The notes under the pieces were generated by a model. That model was given only the letters and a program-made list of their open reading frames with translations. It had not been told where the DNA came from and did not search any database. This document shows, piece after piece, positions 54,658 through 63,514 of a DNA stretch of 63,514 bases; the stretch's first letter is position 1, and each line of letters opens with the position of its first letter. Location of the stretch: NCBI GenBank assembly GCA_947454715.1, contig CANGMZ010000003.1:1-63514 (forward strand), written 5' to 3'. The DNA is from Chitinophagaceae bacterium (lineage in GTDB: Bacteria > Bacteroidota > Bacteroidia > Chitinophagales > Chitinophagaceae). The position numbers were made by a program, and so were the translations under genes.

Positions 54658-57600
54658 TTATTGTCCGAATATAAATCTCAATGTCAAGCCGGCCTTGGTA
54701 TTGGTAGTAGGGTATGACGTAGACACGTAAGGTATGGTCTGCTGACGGTCAAAGAAGAAGTGCAGGGTTAATTTAGAATTGACTGCATAATCTACTGACG
54801 GAGACACTCTCAGGACCTTTTGACCGCGCGATGTCACACTAATATTGTTTGCAAGGAATGTATTGCTGTTTTTGTCGTCACGCAAACCGATATCCATTTT
54901 GAAGATCAGTTCATTTTTCAGTTTTTGAATACCCATTATTTTGAAAGGCAGTTTTACTCCTTTCTTTCTGAATCCGAAACCAATAACATACTCAGTACTT
55001 GAGTTCTCACTTACCTGATAGTCGATAAGGCTCAAACTCATTGTCTTAGATTTTCTCAATTCGAATTTCGCTGTCATGTTATTCTTCAGCGCAACATCAA
55101 CACCTATCAGTGGATTAAATGCCTGAGAAATGGTAACGTTTGGTACCTGGAAGAAAGGCACGTAGTTATGCGAGTTAGAATCTATGAATGATGGGAAGCC
55201 CAGACCAAACAGGTCATTATAAAGTAATGACGAGTTAAAACCATTCATAGACATGCTGCCTGTATATGCATGGGTAAGGTTAAGATTATTGAGGTATTTT
55301 GCAAAGAACGGATATTTGCTCAGGCCATTATACGCTACCTTCCAGTTAGGCATCGGCACGAAATATTTGAACGGATTGTCTTGAATGCTGGTATGTGTAT
55401 AATCTATGAGTGCTTGTGATTCCGGTGCATTACCTGTGTATGCGGCTATAAACGATGGTACTAAAACATCTTGTGAAAATTGGGTATAGCCCTTAGCATA
55501 CTTAGGGTTTGCAGGGTCCGGTATACCACCTGTATATGGGTTGCTCTTACCTAATCGCCATGAAATTATTTCTCTGTTTGCAAGGAATTGATTGTAAACA
55601 TCTGAGTACACACCCGTGTTCTTGAAGATTGTTTTCACGGCAATATAACTCACATTGAACGACCCGTTTTCGTAAGGGTTAAAGTGATTGAATGTACCTG
55701 TACCGGTGTCTTTAAATAATTCGCTGTGCGATTTGCTGAATGTTTTTGTCAAAGACAGGTCTATTCTGAAATCTTTAAATGGTACCAATGTGGCACTGGC
55801 ACTAAGATTTTGAGAGTAGGTTTGCTGGAACTGTGCATTGAATAAAGAGTCACGACTAAGCTTACCTGCTGCTGCTTGTTGCTCTAACCATACGCTTGTT
55901 GGTTGGTAGCCATATACATAGTTAAAGCCCGGTGCATTAGAGTAATTATTCACACCCATAAAACGCGTACTGTCCAGATAGCCGGGTAGAATAGTTCCTG
56001 CTGTTTGTGTATAATTAATTGACACACGAGTAAGCATAGTTACCAGATGACCCGCTACCCGCTCCACTGTATTCAACTCAGGTAGCTTTGCTCTTCTGGC
56101 CTTACGTGCTGCTTTGCGCGCTTTTTTCTTTTTCAGTTTTTCAGCTCTTGCTTTAGCTCTGTCTAAATCCTCCTGCACTTGTACCAGTGAGTCTAGCTGC
56201 TCATCTGTCATACCTGCAGTGTTTATATTCTGGAAGATATTGCTTGTGCCCGGTCCTGCATTGGTAACAGGTAGGTTTGTGTTACCTGTAGATGTAACGC
56301 CTGCAGTGCTACCGGTTGTGTTATTTCCGGCATTGTTGGTGTTAGTACTTGTAGTCGGGTTGGCACCACCGGTTTTAGGGTTGCCAGCTCCTTTTATTGT
56401 GTTGCCGCTACCACCGGGCATACTGTTTGTTGGCATGCTGTTGGTAGGGTTGCTATTTGTAGGATTACTGCTAGTAGGGTTGTTTGAAGTTGGTGAGTTG
56501 TTGATAGCCGTAGAATTGCTGCCGCCGCCCTGCTGTCCCCCGGTATTGCCCCCATTGTTGCCCCCGGCTGTGCCATTACCGGCTCCGCTTGTAGGTGTAC
56601 TTGCAGGTGCGCCACCCGGAGCATTGCCGCCCGGGCCTCCAGCCATGCCATTGCCAACGTCGTCTACATCTCCCTGTATTTTTGAGCCGGGTAATAATTT
56701 GCTCTTGAGGTCTTGTGCCTTTGGTGGATTACTATCAGGTTTGCCAGGCATGTCGGACTTAGGAAGGTCAGGTGCTCCGCCCTTTGTTTTATTTGCTGCA
56801 GGTTTAACATTCACTGCTCTTAACCATCTCCATTTGCTGTAGAGTTTGTTGAAGTCCAGGTCGCCTGAAATTTGTTTAGTATTGGTGTTGCCAATAGTAT
56901 TACCTAATTCGTAGGCAACAGGGGCAGCTCCGGTCCAGTTATAAGTTGCAGAATAGCTCATTCTCACATTCATCCAGTCGGTAGCAGGCAACTTAGCAAG
57001 TGGCACTGTATAAGAGCTGTTGAATGTTTGGTTGTAAGCAGTAGTATGCCCGAATTTAGAGATAAGCTTAAGTATAGAATCTTTCTTTGCCTTACTATCT
57101 ATGCGACCATAAGGCTCATCTATGCGCGCCACATTGGTTGCAGTGTAATCAATTGATAATGCCTTAGTTATTTCCCATCTGGTGTTGTAGGTGCGTGTCC
57201 AGTTAAAGTTCTTATAGAAAGTAGAAGGACTATGGTAGTTTGTTCCGTCATTCAAATCACGAACTCTGGTTTCTTCTACAAGTCGGTTAAGGTCATTGCG
57301 CAGTGAGAAGCTTGATGGCAGCGGATTAAAATTAAAGTCTTTAGCTAATGCAAACCATTTTGACTTTGATTTAATTAGCTTCTTAAACGGCTCAATAGGC
57401 TTAGCTTTTATATTGTAGCTATAGTTCACCGCCATGCGCTGCGTATTAATATTATCGAGTGCAATGAGTGAGTTGTGTTTAAATTGATTATTGTAGGAGT
57501 ACGTGAAGTCAAAGTTTTTTACACTCCATGGCATTCTTGCTTTTTTGCTGGCAGGGTTACCATTGATACGTACATTGGTAAGGTTAAGACTGGTGATAGA

Positions 57601-60600
57601 AGTAAAATCTTGTGATGCTTTCTTAATAGAGTCCGCTTTAGCCGCATTTCCTGCTGAGTTCATGGCATCAGACAACAACACATCCTGATTATAAGGATTG
57701 TATTTCGGAGTACTTACGTTTTGGGTATAGCCTGCATAAACAGGAAGCTGAACGCCCCATGTGCGTGGCATCAGTTTACCCATATTCAGGTTAGTAGAAA
57801 CGTTGTATTGATAATAGTCGTCTTGAGAGCGTTGACCTATTTTTTGATCTATGCTACCGTAACCTTGCGAATGCATACTTCCCGATAGGTTCACATTGCC
57901 AAGGTCTGCTAATTGCACTGATACTTTACCAGCTGCTGCATAACCCGGTTGATCTTTTGTGCCTGCCATACGCATTTCATCAAACCAAACTTCCACACAT
58001 TTTGCTAAACCGTCGTCGCCGGGTGTAGTATTGCTTTTCTTAGGGTTGAACACACCCAACATGATGTCTTTAGCTCCCCCTATATTAGGGTTGCCCAATA
58101 CAACGATAGTGTTACCCTTGCTATCTGTGGTGTAGTAAGGAATATAAGATGGCAGGTTCTTTGCGTCACGTGCTTTTTTTGCTTCCACCAAATCCTGTAG
58201 CGTCAGGTTCATTTCATTGGCTGCTGGCCAGACTACATAATCAGGTTTTGCGCCAATAGCAGGTGTTACTGCCAATGGCATACGGTATTCGTAGTAGTTG
58301 CCGGTGAAGTCACTACCGATTCGGATGAACGCATCTAAATCGGCATCTTTCAGCGGAGCCTGACCATCCTGTGATTCCGCATGTATAAACATACGCAAGT
58401 AGTCGAATTGGCGCATATCTACATTCACTTCCTTGAATACACCGCGTGCATCGCCATCTTGTAACGCACAAGCTTTAAGTGCCAGTGATTGCTCATTAAG
58501 CTGAATTGCTGTACCTGTCTGTCCTGTTGTCAGTTGACGCTGCACTCCCGGAGGAATTACGTAAGGAATAGGTGTACGAGAAGCATTCTCTTCAATGCTT
58601 ACTGATGATACAGAGAAATCTGTTGTGCTTGCATTCTGTTGTGGCTGATTTTCTCCCGGAGTAGTCAAAGAGTAGTTGTATGTACGCCATTGGCTACGAC
58701 CCAGCTCCAGAGATGCGAAGCGCATAACTGTGCTGTCCTGCCATCCGCTAAGGAACATACGAATGAAGCGGATAGAACGGAAATCAGAAATACCACCTAC
58801 TACATGGTCATAATTGCGAATAGGTATTTTGAACTGATACCATTTTTCATTGGCTGTTTGACCATTAGGAAGCTTTACACTGCTGACTTGTTGACTTATG
58901 ATATAGTTACTACCTACAGCCATATTCAATGGGTCAAGATCCAGACGATACTGGTAGTAATTCTCAGCTTCATTCAGCGTATTATCTCTATTGATATCTT
59001 CAGACTCAGGAATGGTAGTTGCAGAGGTTGCATAAGCCGAATTCGGGTCTGTTACCGGAGAGTTGCCTTCTGGGTTATTGTACCCTTTGTATCGACCTAG
59101 AATGCCGGTTTTATTGGCATCGTAGTCTGTGCCTCTGTAATATTTATAGTCATCATTAGAAGGGTCTAATAATGCTTTCTGATATGCTGGGTTTGTTGCG
59201 CCAAGTCTGTTACGAAGAGCTGTAAGGAAAGAGTTGAATTGCACGGCTTCTTTCGTGTCATTCATTTCGTCATAGCCCACATCTTGTGCCGCACGTGCCG
59301 CAGGGTCATTATCAAAAGCCCTGGTAATCTGCTGTTGGAAACGAGGTACATATCCCCATATTGTGGTATCTACCTTCTGCTGATCGAAAGGATAGGGTAC
59401 CCCATTTTCAAATGACATTCTTGAGTCTTTTAATACATCTTCTGATACAGACCCCAGATTGATAAACAATGAACCACCAGTAGGTGAGCCATTGGCAAAT
59501 GGATCCATCATCCAGAACTGCACATATTGCACGTTTGATGCTTCAAAGTCTGTATTGTCTACCGGGCGCATGATACCGCCCCATCTGTCTTTAGGGTTGG
59601 TAAGCTTACCGCTATCATCAATATGTACTGCGTCGTAGTTGTAAGGACCTCTGTCTTTGGGGAAGAAGCTAAGGTCAAATGTACTTAGAGAGGTTTGCAG
59701 TGATTGTGTTGGTCTGTTAGGGAATACATCTTTTACCTGTACCAATCTGATAAAGTGCTGCGCACTATCATTTTTTACATAATCCGGTACACCCTGACCC
59801 GGATCTACCAGAGTAGGTTCTATGCTGTACCAGGCTAGCTTAGCTCTGTTTTCACCATACTTCAATTGGTCGCTAAGTGCTGCTTCGGGGAATAACAGTT
59901 TACCTGCTTTATTAGTTGCTCCAAATGGCGTAGATGCCAAAGACCATGCTTGAGCAGGGAATCTCATATCGTAGCTGCTGGTAGTTCCTTCAAAGTCATC
60001 GATATATACTGCTCCTTCCGGGTCAAGTGAGTTGATTTGTTTTGGGTGGCCCGGTAATATTGCAGCTACTTCACCGCTCATATTCACGAACGATGGTGAT
60101 GTTGTTGAGTAAATGGGCAGTTTGTCGAGTGTACGGGTAATGAATGGTGCTTCTGTCTGATAGTTAGCGTCTAAACCTAAAACTGTGTTCTTAATCGGGT
60201 CTTCACCAAATGATACTTTCTGAGTGAATGGTCTTTCGTTCAGTCGCATCATCGTACCTCCTAAAGTCAGTTTCTTGTTCATGTAGTAGTCAAAACGAGC
60301 ACCCATGAAGTTTTGCTGTTGGAAGCCGAAAGTAGAGTTGTCTTCGTATTGCACATTGATAGGAACACCTGAGCTGAGGATACCTGTGTTGAGAATTTTT
60401 AGTCTTCCTAAACCATACTCAATCTGGTAGTCCTGATTTTCTACAAGTTTTGTACCACCCGCAGTTACCGTTACAGAACCGGCAGGTATATTGAACCCAC
60501 CTAAGAATATTTCTGACGAAGAGGACGATTTGTAAGTACCCTTCATAATGTACCTGTTCAGTGCCTGAAACTGCTGTGCAATGGTTTTTGTAGAGTCATA

Positions 60601-62508
60601 CAATGCCTGAAAAATATACCTTCTCTGCAAGATAGGTGTAGCCGGTGCATCAATAGCTTTAGAAAGATCGCTACCGAATGGTTCCAAGACCGGGAATATG
60701 ATTTTTCCTTGTTGCATGTTAATGGTAATACCATCAACAAAGTCAAAGACCCCATCGGGAGAAGCCTCATTCTGTGAGTTGAGTCTATCTAAGTTAAGTA
60801 AAGATATAAATGGAATGCCTTTTTTAGGCCCTTCAGGGAAATAACGCTTGTCCCCGCCACCCGGGTCCTGATACATTACATTGAGGGTGAAATTGTCTTT
60901 CGTTAAACCGAAGCCACCTAAAGCATAAACGTTCTTCATCATCAGTTTCCATACCGGTAAGGCAGGTCTGTTAGACGTTCCTTTCATTAATTTCAGGTAA
61001 AGAACTTTAGGGTTAGTAGTATCTGGCGGTAAATCTTCTGCAAATTCACCTACTTGATAAACCTTTCCTTTGTAGGTATAACGATATGCTACACCCAATA
61101 CATCATCGGGGTTCATCTGCGTATGCAGCATAATGTAACCTAGCTGAGCATTGTAGTTATACTCTGTTGCTGCAAGCTGACGAGCTGTAGTACGTTCAAA
61201 ATCTTTGCCTAGCTCCAGGCCCAGTTGAGTTGCTGCGTTCGATGCATAACGTTGCTGGCGACCATTAGGTGTTTGTAACAGCTCAGTATACAGTCTGTTG
61301 CTGTTGTTGTCAGGCACACCATCACGAATGCCGGGAGCTCCATTATTCATTGATGGCATGTATGGGTTAGCTTCACCAAGATCTTGCAAACACAATACAT
61401 CACGTACTCCATTAACCGCACCTGTGCGGTTGGTAACCCAAACCTGTATTTTGTTGATTTGTACCTGTGAGTTGATTACCGGGAAATTCTGTAACGCAAC
61501 ATCATAACGATCGTGGAAATATTGTGATAAAAGGAAGTCTTTATTTTCTTCATAAGCATCGGCCTTGATACTGAACTGTTGTGCCTGAGATCCGCCTTGT
61601 ATTGTAAGGCTTTTTCGCTGTGATTTCTGCTGAGAGATAACGCCTGTTACCCATAAACGACCAAACTGTAACTGTGTTTTCAGACCAAATAAAGACTGCA
61701 CACCGCTTATAAGGTTACTTTTCAGTGGGAAACTCACATTACCGGCTTCTATTTTTTTGATCATCTCATCTTCCTTGCCGCTGTAGTCCAGCTTTTGCAT
61801 GTTCTGATAATCAAAAGTTGCTTTTGTATTGTTACTGATATTCAGTTTCAACTTGTCACCTACTGTTGCCAGCAAGTTCAGGTTCATCTGCATATCAAAG
61901 TCAAAGATTCCGTATTTCTGTGCTCGCTGCACAAGGGTGGGGTTTTTTATATTTTGCCAGTTGCCACCAAAAGTGACATCTACATTACCCTGAGGTTTTA
62001 CGGATATGGTGTTACTGCCGAAAATACGGTCAAACAAACCTTCTTTATACATTTGTGGCAAAGAAGGCTTTTTGTTAAACATCATCATGGCATCGAGCCT
62101 GCGTTGCCAGTATGCGTCATCATCAATTTTGCCTCTGTATTTTAGATAATCACTCAGGCTCATGTATGTTGGGTTCCTGTTATACATGGAGCCCATTTTG
62201 TCGCTATAGTAATATCTGTTAGAGTCTGCGTCGTATTCAAAGGTCTTTTTTTCCGTCTTTGGGTCGGCCAAATCTATTGATTTTGGTCGGTCAAGATCAG
62301 TGCGTGGGTCACCGGTTTTGTCATGAATAGGGAACTTCAGTTTGTGTGCGGTGTCTTCTGTTACAGTAGTATCAGTTTTAGTAGTATCGCCGGCAGGAAC
62401 AAAAAAGGGCAGGAATGGGCGGCGCGGATTGGCAGCTGCATTAATGATAAATGCAGCTAACCCTATGAAACATAATAGTTTATATCCAAAAAAACGCTTC
62501 GCCTTCAA
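54658..62508 (-). CDS. sprA: SprA/Sov, T9SS outer-membrane translocon
   Basis: 2616 residues, slightly above the ~2400 usual for SprA. The signal peptide (residues ~1-26, GYKLLCFIGLAAFIINAAA) is followed by the repeated barrel motifs of the family, e.g. NLLATVGDKLKLNISNNTKATFDYQNMQKL, MSGEVAAILPGHPKQIN, SLDPEGAVYIDDFEGTTSSYDMRFP and the C-terminal KLTLHFFFDRQQTIPYVS. SprA forms the giant beta-barrel through which T9SS cargo crosses the outer membrane and supports gliding. Residues ~1890-2140 are an unusual low-complexity linker. The start is a TTG preceded by an AGGA-like site; no ATG or GTG precedes it. Adjacent to ruvA, as commonly found. Confidence 0.95.
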   Translation of the reverse strand: MKAKRFFGYKLLCFIGLAAFIINAAANPRRPFLPFFVPAGDTTKTDTTVTEDTAHKLKFPIHDKTGDPRTDLDRPKSIDLADPKTEKKTFEYDADSNRYYYSDKMGSMYNRNPTYMSLSDYLKYRGKIDDDAYWQRRLDAMMMFNKKPSLPQMYKEGLFDRIFGSNTISVKPQGNVDVTFGGNWQNIKNPTLVQRAQKYGIFDFDMQMNLNLLATVGDKLKLNISNNTKATFDYQNMQKLDYSGKEDEMIKKIEAGNVSFPLKSNLISGVQSLFGLKTQLQFGRLWVTGVISQQKSQRKSLTIQGGSQAQQFSIKADAYEENKDFLLSQYFHDRYDVALQNFPVINSQVQINKIQVWVTNRTGAVNGVRDVLCLQDLGEANPYMPSMNNGAPGIRDGVPDNNSNRLYTELLQTPNGRQQRYASNAATQLGLELGKDFERTTARQLAATEYNYNAQLGYIMLHTQMNPDDVLGVAYRYTYKGKVYQVGEFAEDLPPDTTNPKVLYLKLMKGTSNRPALPVWKLMMKNVYALGGFGLTKDNFTLNVMYQDPGGGDKRYFPEGPKKGIPFISLLNLDRLNSQNEASPDGVFDFVDGITINMQQGKIIFPVLEPFGSDLSKAIDAPATPILQRRYIFQALYDSTKTIAQQFQALNRYIMKGTYKSSSSSEIFLGGFNIPAGSVTVTAGGTKLVENQDYQIEYGLGRLKILNTGILSSGVPINVQYEDNSTFGFQQQNFMGARFDYYMNKKLTLGGTMMRLNERPFTQKVSFGEDPIKNTVLGLDANYQTEAPFITRTLDKLPIYSTTSPSFVNMSGEVAAILPGHPKQINSLDPEGAVYIDDFEGTTSSYDMRFPAQAWSLASTPFGATNKAGKLLFPEAALSDQLKYGENRAKLAWYSIEPTLVDPGQGVPDYVKNDSAQHFIRLVQVKDVFPNRPTQSLQTSLSTFDLSFFPKDRGPYNYDAVHIDDSGKLTNPKDRWGGIMRPVDNTDFEASNVQYVQFWMMDPFANGSPTGGSLFINLGSVSEDVLKDSRMSFENGVPYPFDQQKVDTTIWGYVPRFQQQITRAFDNDPAARAAQDVGYDEMNDTKEAVQFNSFLTALRNRLGATNPAYQKALLDPSNDDYKYYRGTDYDANKTGILGRYKGYNNPEGNSPVTDPNSAYATSATTIPESEDINRDNTLNEAENYYQYRLDLDPLNMAVGSNYIISQQVSSVKLPNGQTANEKWYQFKIPIRNYDHVVGGISDFRSIRFIRMFLSGWQDSTVMRFASLELGRSQWRTYNYSLTTPGENQPQQNASTTDFSVSSVSIEENASRTPIPYVIPPGVQRQLTTGQTGTAIQLNEQSLALKACALQDGDARGVFKEVNVDMRQFDYLRMFIHAESQDGQAPLKDADLDAFIRIGSDFTGNYYEYRMPLAVTPAIGAKPDYVVWPAANEMNLTLQDLVEAKKARDAKNLPSYIPYYTTDSKGNTIVVLGNPNIGGAKDIMLGVFNPKKSNTTPGDDGLAKCVEVWFDEMRMAGTKDQPGYAAAGKVSVQLADLGNVNLSGSMHSQGYGSIDQKIGQRSQDDYYQYNVSTNLNMGKLMPRTWGVQLPVYAGYTQNVSTPKYNPYNQDVLLSDAMNSAGNAAKADSIKKASQDFTSITSLNLTNVRINGNPASKKARMPWSVKNFDFTYSYNNQFKHNSLIALDNINTQRMAVNYSYNIKAKPIEPFKKLIKSKSKWFALAKDFNFNPLPSSFSLRNDLNRLVEETRVRDLNDGTNYHSPSTFYKNFNWTRTYNTRWEITKALSIDYTATNVARIDEPYGRIDSKAKKDSILKLISKFGHTTAYNQTFNSSYTVPLAKLPATDWMNVRMSYSATYNWTGAAPVAYELGNTIGNTNTKQISGDLDFNKLYSKWRWLRAVNVKPAANKTKGGAPDLPKSDMPGKPDSNPPKAQDLKSKLLPGSKIQGDVDDVGNGMAGGPGGNAPGGAPASTPTSGAGNGTAGGNNGGNTGGQQGGGSNSTAINNSPTSNNPTSSNPTNSNPTNSMPTNSMPGGSGNTIKGAGNPKTGGANPTTSTNTNNAGNNTTGSTAGVTSTGNTNLPVTNAGPGTSNIFQNINTAGMTDEQLDSLVQVQEDLDRAKARAEKLKKKKARKAARKARRAKLPELNTVERVAGHLVTMLTRVSINYTQTAGTILPGYLDSTRFMGVNNYSNAPGFNYVYGYQPTSVWLEQQAAAGKLSRDSLFNAQFQQTYSQNLSASATLVPFKDFRIDLSLTKTFSKSHSELFKDTGTGTFNHFNPYENGSFNVSYIAVKTIFKNTGVYSDVYNQFLANREIISWRLGKSNPYTGGIPDPANPKYAKGYTQFSQDVLVPSFIAAYTGNAPESQALIDYTHTSIQDNPFKYFVPMPNWKVAYNGLSKYPFFAKYLNNLNLTHAYTGSMSMNGFNSSLLYNDLFGLGFPSFIDSNSHNYVPFFQVPNVTISQAFNPLIGVDVALKNNMTAKFELRKSKTMSLSLIDYQVSENSSTEYVIGFGFRKKGVKLPFKIMGIQKLKNELIFKMDIGLRDDKNSNTFLANNISVTSRGQKVLRVSPSVDYAVNSKLTLHFFFDRQQTIPYVSTSYPTTNTKAGLTLRFIFGQ

Positions 62509-62528
62509 GTTGTTTCCTTTTGTATTTT

Positions 62529-63107
62529 TTACAAAGCGCGAAGCGCCTGTTTTATAAGTTCCTCCACTGTCAAAGAAGATGCGTCTGCTATCTTTTTGAT
62601 CGCATTTTCAGCGATAGCCTTACTGATACCTAAATTGACTAATGCTATTAACGCATCTTCAGGTATTGTATTGTGTTTTGGAAGCGATAACGAGCCTGAA
62701 TTTTTCTGGCGTAATGTTTTGCCTTTCAGCTCTAAAATAATACGTTGGGCAGTTTTATTACCTATACCTTTTACTTTTTCAAGTGTTTTGGAGTCTTCGT
62801 GGAAGATGGCACGCTCCAATTCATCGGTAGTTAATGACGACAATATGATGCGTGCAGTAGCTGCACCCACTCCATTTATATTTAATAACTGACGGAAAGT
62901 GGCTCTTTCTTCTTCATCTGCGAACCCATAGAGTACCCATGCATCTTCCCGCACCTGTAGGTGGGTAAATAGGCGACATTTGTCCAGATTTACGATCTGG
63001 CTATAGGTTTGTAAGGTAATATTGACTTCGTAACCAACCCCTCCGGCCGACAGATATAGTAATGATGGTGACTTATATACCAGTTCACCCTCTAAAAATG
63101 CATACAT
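62529..63107 (-). CDS. ruvA: Holliday junction branch migration protein RuvA
   Basis: 192 residues. The N-terminal OB domain begins MYAFLEGELVYKSPSLLYLSAGGVGYEVNI, followed by two helix-hairpin-helix motifs (LLNINGVGAATARIIL and LEKVKGIGNKTAQRIILELKGK) and a flexible C-terminal RuvB-binding domain (~140-192). RuvA tetramers hold the four-way junction for RuvB. It is 20 nt upstream of sprA and probably co-transcribed. A TATTTTTG promoter motif lies 8 nt before the ATG, with a TTG at -33 spacing. Confidence 0.95.
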   Translation of the reverse strand: MYAFLEGELVYKSPSLLYLSAGGVGYEVNITLQTYSQIVNLDKCRLFTHLQVREDAWVLYGFADEEERATFRQLLNINGVGAATARIILSSLTTDELERAIFHEDSKTLEKVKGIGNKTAQRIILELKGKTLRQKNSGSLSLPKHNTIPEDALIALVNLGISKAIAENAIKKIADASSLTVEELIKQALRAL

Positions 63108-63115
63108 ACTTATTA

Positions 63116-63147
63116 CAAAAATAGTTTATTGCGCCCACAACAGGCAA
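63116..63147 (-). promoter_or_regulatory. ruvA-sprA promoter (TATTTTTG with upstream TTG)
   Basis: TATTTTTG (63116-63123, minus strand) matches TAnnTTTG, with TTG (63145-63147) 21 nt upstream at the -33 position. The motif ends 8 nt before the ruvA ATG. Confidence 0.6.
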
Positions 63148-63306
63148 TAAAAAAGGCATGATTGCTCATACCGAGTGGAAAGATACAAAAAATGTTGGAT
63201 TTATGAATTTTCAGTGGTGTAGAACAGAACGTAAATAGGTATATAGTTGATATAAAATTCGTATGTATCTAAGTGCATATTAAGAATAAATATGTGGTGA
63301 AAATCA

Positions 63307-63514
63307 CTATCCTGCAATTAGCTTGTCTAAGTTTTTTACAAAAGCATTTGTAGCGGGGCAATGCACTATGTTTTTTTTGAATGTTTCGCTGTAGTTGTTG
63401 AAGGGTGTTTTGTCAAAATGTGGAAATTCGGCACAATCAGCAGGTCGTATTTCATAAATAGAGCATTTGTTGTCAGGCAAGAGAAATTGGCAGGGTAGCG
63501 AGGTATTTACCCAA
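63307..63514 (-). CDS. YkgJ-type cysteine-cluster protein (C-terminal part, truncated by window edge)
   Basis: The frame is open from the right edge to a TAG at 63307-63309, giving ~68 codons; the start is outside. The translation holds CQFLLPDNKCSIYEIRPADCAEFPHFDK and HCPATNAFVKNL, matching the C-terminal half of the YkgJ-like putative zinc- or iron-chelating family (PF03692), with its conserved Cys-Cys-His-Cys set. The family role is unsettled. Confidence 0.85.
   Translation of the reverse strand, partial: WVNTSLPCQFLLPDNKCSIYEIRPADCAEFPHFDKTPFNNYSETFKKNIVHCPATNAFVKNLDKLIAG

Noticed and set aside
56400-56550. Possible DNA minisatellite in sprA
   Set aside because: The repeat is a codon-level consequence of the NPTxS-like protein repeats and is in frame within a large gene.
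56114-56842. 242-codon open frame opposite the SprA low-complexity region
   Set aside because: It is a hydrophobic Leu/Pro/Val run created by the complement of Gly/Asn/Ser/Thr codons, so it is a composition artefact.
1-63514. CRISPR arrays, tRNA genes, rRNA and insertion sequences
   Set aside because: No regular short repeats with spacers, cloverleaf-like genes or transposase motifs were found by reading; a scan with tRNAscan-SE and a CRISPR finder would settle this.

Overview
The window is a chromosomal segment from a member of the Bacteroidota, most likely a Chitinophagaceae-type bacterium (family-level placement is inference). The evidence is a SprA/Sov-type translocon gene of the type IX secretion system (T9SS), proteins with T9SS C-terminal sorting domains, a Bacteroidota-type RpoZ-like omega subunit next to bamD, DUF2490 and DUF4294 proteins, promoter-like TAnnTTTG motifs, and almost no Shine-Dalgarno sites. 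Most of the window is core genome. I found no rRNA, tRNA, CRISPR array or intact insertion sequence.

Layout. 1-3.1 kb: the tail of a T9SS cargo protein, a BtuF-like metal/cobalamin receptor with a small membrane protein, and a cystathionine beta-synthase. 3.1-4.95 kb: a small accessory islet with an orphan small protein, a higBA toxin-antitoxin pair with a clear operator palindrome, and a long imperfect palindrome. 4.95-10 kb: carbonic anhydrase and SulP anion transporter (a probable bicarbonate module), a small exported protein and a FUSC membrane protein. 10.2-18.6 kb (plus strand): a TlpA-like thioredoxin, two exported proteins (one a 869-aa BNR-repeat T9SS cargo), smc and a DUF2490 protein. 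18.6-22.3 kb (minus strand): a serine hydrolase lipoprotein, ACP phosphodiesterase and recN.

22.4-38.6 kb is a division and cell wall (dcw) cluster on the minus strand: mraZ-rsmH-ftsL-ftsI-murE-mraY-murD-ftsW-murG-murC-ftsQ-ftsA-ftsZ. It is tightly packed, with several ATGA overlaps. It begins with four 10-bp repeats upstream of mraZ and ends with a terminator after ftsZ. murF and ddl are absent from it. MurE carries the DNPR motif, which points to meso-diaminopimelate peptidoglycan.

38.8-49.4 kb: bamD-rpoZ, a YjjG-type nucleotidase, pcm, an outer-membrane-type protein, a Crp/Fnr regulator, the probable operon ribD-eamA-yigZ-queG, an orphan feoA, a lipoprotein and an NHL-repeat protein. 49.4-63.5 kb: a class III aminotransferase overlapping cca, a divergent intergenic region with a duplicated hairpin element, a DUF4294 protein, then ruvA-sprA-membrane protein on the minus strand, and the end of a YkgJ-type cysteine-cluster protein at the right edge.

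The most interesting signals are regulatory. Promoter-like TAnnTTTG motifs lie 2-9 nt before several start codons, suggesting near-leaderless mRNAs. The higBA operator appears to sit in the promoter spacer. The mraZ upstream repeats are regular at 10 bp. A 140-bp-period duplicated hairpin lies between cca and the DUF4294 gene, and a large foldable palindrome follows the carbonic anhydrase gene. I did not find a convincing new multi-gene system.
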